A stretch of DNA of 64,000 bases. Source: Endozoicomonas gorgoniicola (lineage in GTDB: Bacteria; Pseudomonadota; Gammaproteobacteria; Pseudomonadales; Endozoicomonadaceae). Under the pieces are notes generated by a model, which had not been told where the DNA came from, made no database searches, and saw only the letters and a list, made by a program, of their open reading frames with translations. The DNA lies in assembly GCF_025562715.2 (NCBI RefSeq), contig NZ_JAPFCC010000001.1, positions 5,728,001-5,792,000 of the forward strand, read 5' to 3'. Positions 53,351 through 61,327 of the stretch are shown piece after piece (the first letter of the stretch is position 1; each line of letters starts with the position of its first letter). A program made the translations under genes and the position numbers.

Positions 53351-54258
53351 CAGTTTGCGCTGACCGAGGGCAGAGCCTGAAGATTGGGGCGGGTTAAATA
53401 TTCCGACACCATATCGTACAGGTCCTGCTCTTCGTCGGTGGGCGTAAACTCCTGGGTGAGGGGTGTGCGGTTGGTGTAAGGTACGTACTCCAGTACCTGT
53501 CGACGCAGGGTGCGGTGACAGATGGGTTTCAGGCGTTGCTTCAGTTCTTCAAAGCAGGCATCGGAACCCAGCCGGGCGTATTTGGCGCGGAAGCTCTTTT
53601 CATCACCGAAAGCGTATTCGTCGATAAAACTGACCAGCCCGTACAGTTCCAGAAGGCTGTTTTGCAGGGGAGTCGCCGTCAGCAGAATTTTGGGTACGTT
53701 GGTGAGCGCAGTTCGTAAGGCTCTGCCGGTTTTGTTGCTGGATTTATACACATTCCGCAGACGGTGGGCTTCGTCCATGACCACTAAATCCCAGCGTACC
53801 AGCATCAGCTCTTCTGCCATTCGGGCAGCGAACTGGTAGGAACAGATGATGATTTCCGGCTGTTCAAACGGGTTGGACTGTCCCTGCTTCTGCGCCTGTT
53901 TGTAGCTTTTGCTTTCCAGCAGCATGGACGGCAGGAAGAACTTTTCCTGAAGTTCCTGGTTCCACTGTTTGCGCAGGCTGGCAGGGGTGATAATCAGGAT
54001 TTTGCGCTTGTTCTCTGCCCATTTCTGGCTGAGTACGAGCCCGGCTTCAATGGTTTTGCCCAGCCCTACCTCATCAGCCAGTATCGCGCCATTGGACAGG
54101 GGTGACTTAAAGGCGAACAGCGCAGCTTCGACCTGATGGGGGTTGAGGTCCACCTGTGCGTCCAGCAGTGCGCCAGCCAGCTTTTCCATGCTGACGGAAG
54201 AACACTTTTTGGTGAGCTCGTAAGCGAAATATTTCGCCTGATGGGGAGTGAGTGACAT
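53350..54258 (-). pseudogene. SNF2-family helicase, N-terminal part
   Basis: The N-terminal 300 residues hold SNF2 ATPase domain 1: motif I ILADEVGLGKTIEAGLVLSQ, LIITPASLRKQWNQEL (motif Ia), motif II VVMDEAHRLRN and motif III ILLTATPLQNSL. ATP-driven translocases of this type accompany several restriction and DISARM-like systems. The start at 54258 has AGGAAG 5 bases upstream. The frame ends LPSVSAN-stop where related proteins have LPSGQR, showing a one-base deletion. It lies between the HTH gene and mod. Confidence 0.87.
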
Positions 54259-54287
54259 TGTGCTTCCTGACGAATTGTTCCTGATGC

Positions 54288-54482
54288 TTAGTGTTGTTGC
54301 GCTGTCTGTTGCTCAATCCATTTCTGAATGGACGCACGCTGGAAGCGCCAGGAACCACCCACTTTAAAAGCAGGGAGGGAGCCGTCGGTCGCCAGTTTGT
54401 AAAGGGTTCTTTCGTTGACCTTGAGGTAATCCGCCAGCTCTTTGATAGTAAAAATCTCTTCTGTGGGATGGTTTACATCCAT
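54288..54482 (-). CDS. excisionase-type helix-turn-helix DNA-binding protein
   Basis: This 64-residue protein has a winged helix-turn-helix of the MerR/excisionase type: FTIKELADYLKVNERTLYKL, then the wing residues LPAFKVGGSWRFQRASIQKW. Proteins of this type bind DNA as small regulators or as excisionases. It lies 29 bases upstream of the SNF2 helicase in the same direction and probably controls the restriction operon. It is the only intact gene of that operon. Confidence 0.85.
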   Translation of the reverse strand: MDVNHPTEEIFTIKELADYLKVNERTLYKLATDGSLPAFKVGGSWRFQRASIQKWIEQQTAQQH

Positions 54483-54868
54483 GCGGTGTTCAGTCCTGTC
54501 TTGGAATAAAAAGTAAAATATTCATGAAATTTCGTAATGGTTGCAAATTATTGCGGACGGGGTGCGGGGTGTGTATTGGTGAAAATACGAGGGTGATCCG
54601 GGTTTGTGGGTGTATTGAGAAAAATATTGAGGTGGGTCAATGGCTGAGAGGGTTTCGGTAAGTTGCTAAGAGGGTTATCTGGTGGCAGCAGGTCGAGTGT
54701 TGGCGTGAAGTGGTAGGGAAGTAGAGGGTTTTGTGTGTATAGCTGGCTGGGCAATAATGAAACTGAACTCTGTTTTTAATTTCTAATGAACACTTAAATT
54801 TGAGCTATTCTTTTTTTTGGAACGAAGGAACTGCTTTCTCAATACAAAAATAACCTTACGCATCGGAG
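54483..54868. other. divergent intergenic region between the restriction operon and Zorya
   Basis: No gene is supported here. One 68-codon frame at 54548-54754 is Pro/Leu/Thr-rich low-complexity sequence with no ribosome site. The right half is AT-rich and should hold the zorA promoter; the left end should hold the promoter of the restriction operon. No clear boxes were identified. Confidence 0.4.
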
Positions 54869-56947
54869 ATGTTCATTTTGATTTCGACAGCGATTGAAGA
54901 CTTTATCAAAACTATTCCTACCAGCCAGATCACTGAGTATTTTATCTATGTTCTGATAGGTGTTTTTCTTCTCTCTTTGTTCTGGAAGCGGCAGAACAAA
55001 CATCAGGCATTTACTCAATATACCCCTACGTTGCTGACATCACTGGGAATGCTGGGAACTTTCACAGGCATTGTGACCGGGCTTCTTGACTTCAACCCTG
55101 AAGATTTGGATAGCAGTATCGGGCCACTTCTTGAGGGGCTGAAGACGGCCTTTATAACCAGCCTTGGGGGAATGTTTCTTTCCATTTTATACAAAGGCGT
55201 AGTCTCGTCCGGGGTTTTCAATTCACCGGTTGCTGAGGAAAAAAATCCGGATGAAGTAGGAGCTGCTGATCTCTTGAACGAGATGCGGAACCAGTCTTCG
55301 GGCATAGATTTATTGAGAAAGTCTATTGCTGGAGATGGTGATGACAATTTGATGGGACAGTTCAAACAATTAAGGACGGATCTTGCAGACAATCACAGGA
55401 CAGTTGACATGCACCTGAAGCTGACAGCCAAAGCTGTTGACAGGTTAAATACTACAGCAACCCGGCAAGAGGAAGCTTTTGGTGAGTTTCAGTCGAAACT
55501 GTGGGTAGCGTTGCAGAACTTTGGTGATTTGCTGTCTAAGTCTGCGACTGAGCAGGTTATGGAAGCATTGAAACAGACCGTCAAAGAGTTTAACCAGAAT
55601 CTTGTGGATCAATTTGGTGATAACTTCAGCCAGCTCAATGATGCAGTCAAAGAATTGGTTACCTGGCAGGAAGATTACCGTCATCAACTTGCAGAGATGA
55701 AAGTGCAGTATGACCAGGGTGTAACGGCAATCACGAAAACTCAGGGTGCGGTGGAGAAAATTGGTTCTGAATGTCAGAAAATACCTGAAACAATGGAAAG
55801 TCTGTCCACGCTGATCAACAAAAACCAAGAACAGAACGAAGAGTTGGAAACCAGTTTTGGTGCCTTCGCCACAATAAGGGAGAAGGCGGCTGAGGCGATC
55901 CCTGTTATTGGTGAACAGCTCGATAAACTGCAGGATGGAAGTACCCGTTTGGCGAAAGTGCTGGAAGACGGTAGCACTCAAATCGAACAAAGCTGTTCTG
56001 AAGGTTCCGGAATGCTTAAAAATGCTGCGAATGAAGGGGCAGGAAGTATCAAGCAAGGATGCCAAGAACTGTTTGATAAGGTGACTTCTGGGGCAGAGGC
56101 TTTGAGTGGTGCGTGTAGTACTTCAGGTACTGAGCTGGCCAAAAAAATGGAGCAGGCTGGAAAGGAATTTAATGGAAGCTGTACAGAAGCGGGTACAGAG
56201 TTATCAGCAAAAGTAAAAGAAGGAGCTGAAGCGATAAATCAAGCTTGCACTACTTCTGGCAGCACATTAGTTGAAAAGGCAAAAGATGCAGGTAATGAGT
56301 TATTCGGTAGTTGCGAAGATGCTGGTACTCAGCTGATTGAAAAAGTAACGCAGGGGGCAGAAGTATTAAATAGGGAATGCACTACTGCTGGTGCCAGCTT
56401 GCTCAATACGGTAGAAACTGCAGCTAAGGAATTCTCAAGTAAGTGTACGGAATCAGGAAACAATATATCACTAAAATCTGGTGAAGGAGCTGACGCACTC
56501 AAGCAAGGTTGCGTTTCTGCTGCGCAAGAGTTTACAAGTGCTTTGAATGTTGGCGCAACAGACTTCCTAAAATCTTACAAAGAAGCTTGTAACGCTCTGA
56601 ATGCTGAAACTGAAAAGGCATCAAAACTATTGATTAGTGAATGTAAAAATATAACTGATGTAATGAAGGATTCAATAGACAGACAAATCAAAGAGCATCA
56701 AGAGAAGACTGATCAGGCATTTGATGGACTTGAAAAACTAATTGAAAAAATTCTAAAAGATACAGCTAAAGCAGTAATTAAAAAAATAGAAATGCTTGAT
56801 GAATCAATGGAAAAGGAGCTTAAAAGAGCATTGGAAGTGATGGGAGGGCACTTAGCCACCATTGTAGAAAAGTTTACGCAAGACTATAAAATCCTTGTTG
56901 ATGAAATGGAAAAAGTTATCAATGACATAAATGGACGTAGGTTTTGA
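54869..56947 (+). CDS. zorA: Zorya defence protein ZorA (MotA/TolQ/ExbB-like) with a repeat-built tail
   Basis: ZorA is the membrane motor stator of the Zorya anti-phage system and pairs with ZorB in the inner membrane. Three membrane segments are seen: FIYVLIGVFLLSLFW (25-39), LLTSLGMLGTFTGIVTGLLD (55-74) and LKTAFITSLGGMFLSILYKG (91-110); the last two are the MotA/TolQ-type pair. The remaining 580 residues form a cytoplasmic helical tail. Between residues 376 and 574 the tail contains ten cysteines, eight gaps of which are mostly 22 residues, with repeats of the form C-x2-(A/S)-G-x2-L. The start is uncertain: the ATG at 54869 touches the GGAG box, while a TTG at 54878 is ideally spaced (9 bases). 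It ends 2 bases before the ATG of zorB. Confidence 0.87.
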   Translation: MFILISTAIEDFIKTIPTSQITEYFIYVLIGVFLLSLFWKRQNKHQAFTQYTPTLLTSLGMLGTFTGIVTGLLDFNPEDLDSSIGPLLEGLKTAFITSLGGMFLSILYKGVVSSGVFNSPVAEEKNPDEVGAADLLNEMRNQSSGIDLLRKSIAGDGDDNLMGQFKQLRTDLADNHRTVDMHLKLTAKAVDRLNTTATRQEEAFGEFQSKLWVALQNFGDLLSKSATEQVMEALKQTVKEFNQNLVDQFGDNFSQLNDAVKELVTWQEDYRHQLAEMKVQYDQGVTAITKTQGAVEKIGSECQKIPETMESLSTLINKNQEQNEELETSFGAFATIREKAAEAIPVIGEQLDKLQDGSTRLAKVLEDGSTQIEQSCSEGSGMLKNAANEGAGSIKQGCQELFDKVTSGAEALSGACSTSGTELAKKMEQAGKEFNGSCTEAGTELSAKVKEGAEAINQACTTSGSTLVEKAKDAGNELFGSCEDAGTQLIEKVTQGAEVLNRECTTAGASLLNTVETAAKEFSSKCTESGNNISLKSGEGADALKQGCVSAAQEFTSALNVGATDFLKSYKEACNALNAETEKASKLLISECKNITDVMKDSIDRQIKEHQEKTDQAFDGLEKLIEKILKDTAKAVIKKIEMLDESMEKELKRALEVMGGHLATIVEKFTQDYKILVDEMEKVINDINGRRF

Positions 56948-56949
56948 TA

Positions 56950-57311
56950 ATGAATAATAAATTCCTTTCAGTTCACGATGAACAAGAGGAAAATCACTGG
57001 CTGTCAGTATCCGATTTGATGGCTGGCCTGATGATGATTTTTCTTTTTATATCCATTGCCCTGATGAGAAGTGCGATTCTTGAAAGGGACAAGATAAAAC
57101 AGGTGGCTGTTGCCTATCAGGAAAATCAGGTGGCTATTTATCAAGCACTAAAAACGGAGTTTGTGGATGATTTAAACCGTTGGGATGCTGAGATAGAAGA
57201 GGATACGTTAACCTTTATCTTTAAATCACCTGATGTACTTTTCAAAACAGGTGAAATTGAACTTAGCCAGAAATATAAAGAATTATTGAGTGATTTTTTT
57301 CCAAGATACAT
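56950..57311 (+). pseudogene. zorB: Zorya protein ZorB, N-terminal part, interrupted by ISKra4
   Basis: ZorB is the MotB-like partner of ZorA. This part has the single membrane helix with the conserved ion-binding Asp, LSVSDLMAGLMMIFLFISIA (about residues 18-37), followed by the linker and the start of the OmpA-like peptidoglycan-binding domain (LTFIFKSPDVLFKTGEIELS). The frame runs on into the IS to 57402. Removing the 1646-bp IS and one AAGATACAT joins RYM to NVLTPYRG and gives a complete 237-residue ZorB. Confidence 0.88.
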
Positions 57312-58957
57312 GGGTGCGGTTCATTTGCTACGACGCTCTACCCCAGCAAAACCAACCACTTTGACGACTGAGAGCAAAGAAAAAAGGGCTGTTTCGTGGT
57401 GATATAACGTCGCCAAACAAATAACACCGGAAAAGCAGCCCTTTGTGAACGCATCTTACGCCAATACTCTCGACTTTCAATTTTTTTCTCCTGCACAGGA
57501 TCACTTTAATAGCATGATCCGCCACCTCGAATCTGCCTGCCTGCAGGAACATGGCACAACTGAAGAGTACATTCGAACCAATGGGGACGAGCTGCTTCGG
57601 CTAATGTTTCAGGGCTATCTCGATAAACAGGCTGAAGATGAAGAAAGAGCAGTGTCTGTCACTCCCGCTGACGGCATACCTCGTAACCATATTCGTCAAA
57701 ATACCAGCCGGGTTCTCACCACGGTGTTTGGCAAGGTAACGGTCAAACGGTTTGCTTATAGCCAGCGCAATGTCTCCAACGAATTCCCACTGGATGCCGG
57801 GCTCAACCTTAATAACGACCAATATTCTGATGGTGTACGCAAGCGTGTGGTCACGGATGCTATTGATCGTTCTTATGACAATGTCGTCAAACGGCATCGT
57901 GAAAATTGCCCCGGCATAGTTGGCAAGTACCAGACAATAAAGCTGGTTGAAGGCACAGCTCAGGATTTTGTCGAATTCTATGAACAACGAACCATAGAAG
58001 ATGAGCAAACAGATGACCTATTGGTTCTGAGCTTTGACGGGAAAGGTCTGGTCATGTTGCCAGATGGGTTAAGGGAAGCGACCCGCAAGAATGCAGAGAA
58101 AAGCAAGAAAAAATGTCAGACACGTTTAAGTCCGGGAGAAAAGAAAGACCGGAAGCGTATGGCTATGGTGGCGACTGTTTACACTGTGCGGGCAAACCCA
58201 CGCTCACCAGAGTCCATCATGAACTCTGAAAAGAAAGCGGACAATGTCGTCAAATTTCGACCTCCAATACGCAACAAGAGGGTTTGGGCCAGTGTTGAGA
58301 GGGACGGAGAAACAGTCATCGAAGAAGCCTTTGATGAGGCTCTCAAGCGTGACCCGGAACGAAAACGACAATGGGTTGTCGTGGTCGATGGGCATCCGCA
58401 TCAACTGAAAATGATTGAAAGAGTTGCCCGCAGAAAACAGGTCAAAACCAGCATCATAATGGACTTCATTCATGTGCTGGAATATCTGTGGAAAGCCGCT
58501 CATTGTCTGCATGATAAAGGTGATAAATCTATTGAGAAATGGGTTGAGCAGCAAGCACTGAAAATTCTTCATGGGCAGTCGGGTCGGGTAGCCAGGGGCA
58601 TAAAGCAAAGTGCCACGAAACGAAAATTGAAGAATCGGGAAGCTATTGATAAATGTGCTAGCTATCTGCAAAAAAACAGAGACCGGCTTTGCTACGATAA
58701 GGCGCTACGCTCAGGCTTTCCTATTGCCAGCGGAGTGATTGAAGGCGCTTGCCGACATTTGATAAATGACCGTCTTGATATAACAGGCGCACGATGGAGC
58801 CTGCAAGGCGCGGAAGCCATTCTGAAGCTTCGCTCAATAAACTCCAGTGGAGACTGGGATGAATACTGGTCATATCACCATTCGTGCTCTAAGAAACGAA
58901 ATTACGGTGAGTTGATGGTGAATAGGGAGGCTTCGTCGTAGCAAATGAACCGCACCC
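57312..58957 (+). mobile_element. ISKra4-family insertion sequence
   Basis: This 1646-bp element has 24-bp perfect terminal inverted repeats (starting GGGTGCGGTTCATT) and a 9-bp duplication AAGATACAT (57303-57311 and 58958-58966). It contains one transposase gene. It lies in the same direction as zorB, inside the peptidoglycan-binding domain. Confidence 0.92.
57445..58941 (+). CDS. ISKra4 family transposase
   Basis: This 498-residue transposase has LVLSFDGKGLVMLPDGLRE (first Asp), WVVVVDGHPHQLKMI (second Asp) and IASGVIEGACRHLINDRLDI with ARWSLQGAEAILKLR (Glu and C-terminal signature), which identify the ISKra4 family. The frame is intact, so the IS may still move and could restore zorB by exact loss. 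Confidence 0.9.
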   Translation: MNASYANTLDFQFFSPAQDHFNSMIRHLESACLQEHGTTEEYIRTNGDELLRLMFQGYLDKQAEDEERAVSVTPADGIPRNHIRQNTSRVLTTVFGKVTVKRFAYSQRNVSNEFPLDAGLNLNNDQYSDGVRKRVVTDAIDRSYDNVVKRHRENCPGIVGKYQTIKLVEGTAQDFVEFYEQRTIEDEQTDDLLVLSFDGKGLVMLPDGLREATRKNAEKSKKKCQTRLSPGEKKDRKRMAMVATVYTVRANPRSPESIMNSEKKADNVVKFRPPIRNKRVWASVERDGETVIEEAFDEALKRDPERKRQWVVVVDGHPHQLKMIERVARRKQVKTSIIMDFIHVLEYLWKAAHCLHDKGDKSIEKWVEQQALKILHGQSGRVARGIKQSATKRKLKNREAIDKCASYLQKNRDRLCYDKALRSGFPIASGVIEGACRHLINDRLDITGARWSLQGAEAILKLRSINSSGDWDEYWSYHHSCSKKRNYGELMVNREASS

Positions 58958-59318
58958 AAGATACATGAACGTGTTGACCCCTTATCGTGGTTCTATCAAT
59001 GAAATACGAATAGAGGGTCATACCAGCAGTATCTGGAATAAATATACGGCAGCCAGCGAAGCGTATTTTAAAAACATGAGTCTGTCACAAGGGCGCACAC
59101 GATCTGTTCTGGAGTATGTTTATGGCCTCAAGTCCAGCCAAAGTTATCTACAGTGGATCAGGTCAAATATAGCCGCTGTAGGGCTTTCATCCTCTAAATT
59201 GATTTTCGACAAAGCTCAAAGGGAAGATCGGGCAAGATCCCAGCGAGTCAGTTTCCGGGTTATTACCAATGCAGACATCCAAATAAAAAATATTCTGGAA
59301 AAAGCTAATGAAGATTAA
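58958..59318 (+). pseudogene. zorB: Zorya protein ZorB, C-terminal part
   Basis: This is the rest of the OmpA/MotB-like domain: YRGSINEIRIEGHTSS, then MSLSQGRTRSVLEYVYGL and the closing strand SQRVSFRVITN. These residues bind peptidoglycan in related proteins. An ATG at 58965 arises from the target duplication and could start a short, non-functional product. The stop overlaps the zorE start by 11 bases, so zorE translation may have been coupled to zorB and is now reached only past the IS. Confidence 0.88.
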
Positions 59319-60426
59319 CGTAAATTTCAACACTTTGTTAGAAGCTGTTCATCGTATGGGAGCAAAGGAAAGCGGGCTGAAATTGGCAAGTATTTCGTCA
59401 GGTCGTGATCTTGAGTTTGATACGGAGCTTAGTTCTACCAAAGGGATTGAAATTCAATTAAGTGATGTTGATACCAAACATGGACTGTTAAGTTATAAGG
59501 GAAGGCAAATTTTGCTTTATATACCTGATCATGACAATAGACTTAAAACTGAAAGGGCTATTGAAAATGGATCAAAAGGGAAGAAGTTTCATGTGTGTGA
59601 TTGTAGAACGCTTGAGGATATGCGCAATCAAAATAGATATGAACGTTACACGGTAACAAATAACCTTTCTGGATTGTTTTTTATATATGGTGGCGGTCTT
59701 GAGGGAGAAACAGAACTTAATGTGTGCTACAACTGCATGGAGAAATTAAACTACAAAAGTTTTTGTAATTTAAGCTACTCGGGTCGTTGGGGAACAATAA
59801 GAAATTTTAATATGGAAGAATTTTTCTCTAAATACAGTTCTATCTTTAGATATTTGCCTAAGTTCAGATCAGATAAAGAAAAAGGTTATACAGAAGACTG
59901 GAAAGAAAAATCCATCCACGCAAGAGAGAAAGCCGGATTCATATGTCAGCACTGCTCTGTGAATTTATCTCAGCCTGGGCACAGAGGTTTATTACACGGT
60001 CATCACAAGAATGGTGTGAAAAGTGATAATTCTGATAAAAACCTTATTGCTTTGTGTGCTGACTGCCATCGAAAAGAACCATATCACGAACATATGCATG
60101 TAAGCCGCCAGAATATTATGCAGATTAATGCTTTAAGGCGAGAACAAGGTTTGCTCAACCGGCTCGAAGATTGGAAAGATGTTTACAAGTTTGCTGATCC
60201 AGCTTTACATGGAGTGCTGAATCTTTGCCAGCAAGCAGGTGAGCATGCACCTGAAGTTGGTTATGAAATAAGAACTGAACAAGGTGAATACGTTACCACT
60301 CTTGATATTGCCTGGCCGAACTTCTGGATAGATGGTAGAGGACTGGGTGTGAGTTTAGGAGAAAAAGAGAATCTTCCGAACTGGGAGATTTTGGATTTGA
60401 GTGAAGCCCTAAAGCACTTTTCTTAA
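59308..60426 (+). CDS. zorE: Zorya type II effector ZorE, HNH endonuclease
   Basis: ZorE is the nuclease effector that defines type II Zorya. The HNH domain is in the middle of this 372-residue protein: CQHC (213-216), the HH of LLHGHHKNG (232-233), NLIALCADCHRKE (C250, C253, H254) and a following HEHM. Cys pairs in the N-terminal half (CDC near residue 98, CYNC near 144) may bind a second metal. The C-terminal 80 residues have a separate domain (YEIRTEQGEYVTTLDIAWP). It overlaps zorB and is intact. It ends just before a terminator for the convergent gene. Confidence 0.83.
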   Translation: MKINVNFNTLLEAVHRMGAKESGLKLASISSGRDLEFDTELSSTKGIEIQLSDVDTKHGLLSYKGRQILLYIPDHDNRLKTERAIENGSKGKKFHVCDCRTLEDMRNQNRYERYTVTNNLSGLFFIYGGGLEGETELNVCYNCMEKLNYKSFCNLSYSGRWGTIRNFNMEEFFSKYSSIFRYLPKFRSDKEKGYTEDWKEKSIHAREKAGFICQHCSVNLSQPGHRGLLHGHHKNGVKSDNSDKNLIALCADCHRKEPYHEHMHVSRQNIMQINALRREQGLLNRLEDWKDVYKFADPALHGVLNLCQQAGEHAPEVGYEIRTEQGEYVTTLDIAWPNFWIDGRGLGVSLGEKENLPNWEILDLSEALKHFS

Positions 60427-60430
60427 CCGA

Positions 60431-60451
60431 GAAAAACGACTCCCGAGTCGT
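60431..60451 (-). terminator. intrinsic terminator of the tnsD-like gene
   Basis: ACGACTC at 60436-60442 pairs with GAGTCGT at 60445-60451. Read leftward the stem is followed by TTTTTC. It lies 3 bases after the stop of the leftward gene. Confidence 0.65.
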
Positions 60452-60453
60452 GT

Positions 60454-61327
60454 TCAAATGACTTTGATAGAGGATCGTTCTGACAAAGCCAGAGATCCAC
60501 TGACAGATAATATGGACCCGACGGATTTAGCCTCGGAACAACTCCGATAAAGTTGAGAGTAACGCTTTTGCACAGAATGGATGCGGGTATCTCGCAAAAG
60601 CAGCCACTGCTGCTCAACCGGTCGTTGGTAATTGAAATCTCTTTTCTGTAACGCTTGAGCCTGTTCGAGGACCGCCCCTGAAACGGGTGGAAAAGAGGAA
60701 GCTATTTTAAGTAAGCGCCTTGCCGAGTAAATGCTGAATAGCGTAGGTTCGGCTTTGTAGAGGGCGTGCAGCTTCCGTAGCTGAAAATCTTCATGGGTCT
60801 CTGCAAACCGGGTTAACTGACGCCAGAAAGCAGGCATAGTCTTGCGGATATGAGTCTGTGGATTACGGACTTTCAGAGCCTGCAAAATATAAGAGATTGA
60901 CAGACGCTGGTTTTCTGGAGGGCTTGTCATCATGCAGAGGACAAGTCTGCGAAGCCCTTTGATTGCTTTCCTCTGCCTTTTTTTCCAAAGGTCATGCTGA
61001 TGCTTGTAACGGTGGGATTGAGCCTGAGAGGGTGTCAGCGCTTTTGGAAGGTGCTTATAAAGCCACTTTTTGTCATGGTTTCTCAACCAGATAAAAACCT
61101 CAGGGAAAGAGTCAGTCAGAGACTTTCTGGTCATGTCCGGATTGTTCTGAATGAGCGATAAAGCCTTGTCTCGGAGCTGGTTCAGTTGTTCTGTATGCCG
61201 GGTTTTCTTCAGCCTACGCCGTGCTGCCCTGATTTCAGGGTGAGATAACAACAAGTTATCCACAGTGCTTTCAGGCAGGCCAACTTTTTCACCGGCCATT
61301 TTCATGGATAGGCCGGTTTTTAGCAGT
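60454..61327 (-). pseudogene. TnsD/TniQ family transposition protein, C-terminal part
   Basis: This is the second half of a TnsD-like protein. It begins, across the IS30 junction, with KTGLSMKMAGEKVGLPESTV, a helix-turn-helix that reads in frame from the fragment at 62449. It continues as a basic helical region typical of the TnsD C-terminal domain (RKSLTDSFPEVFIWLRNHDK, WLYKHLP, WKKRQRKAIKG). In Tn7-like elements TnsD binds the attachment site and recruits TnsC. The 61305 ATG could start a partial product. Confidence 0.82.

Noticed and set aside
54548..54754. Pro/Leu/Thr-rich 68-codon frame left of zorA
   Set aside because: Low-complexity translation of a G-rich strand, with no ribosome site and no neighbours it would fit.
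57445..58941. Gene inside zorB considered as an extra Zorya component
   Set aside because: Its DDE-type motifs, 24-bp inverted repeats and 9-bp duplication show that it is an ISKra4 transposase.
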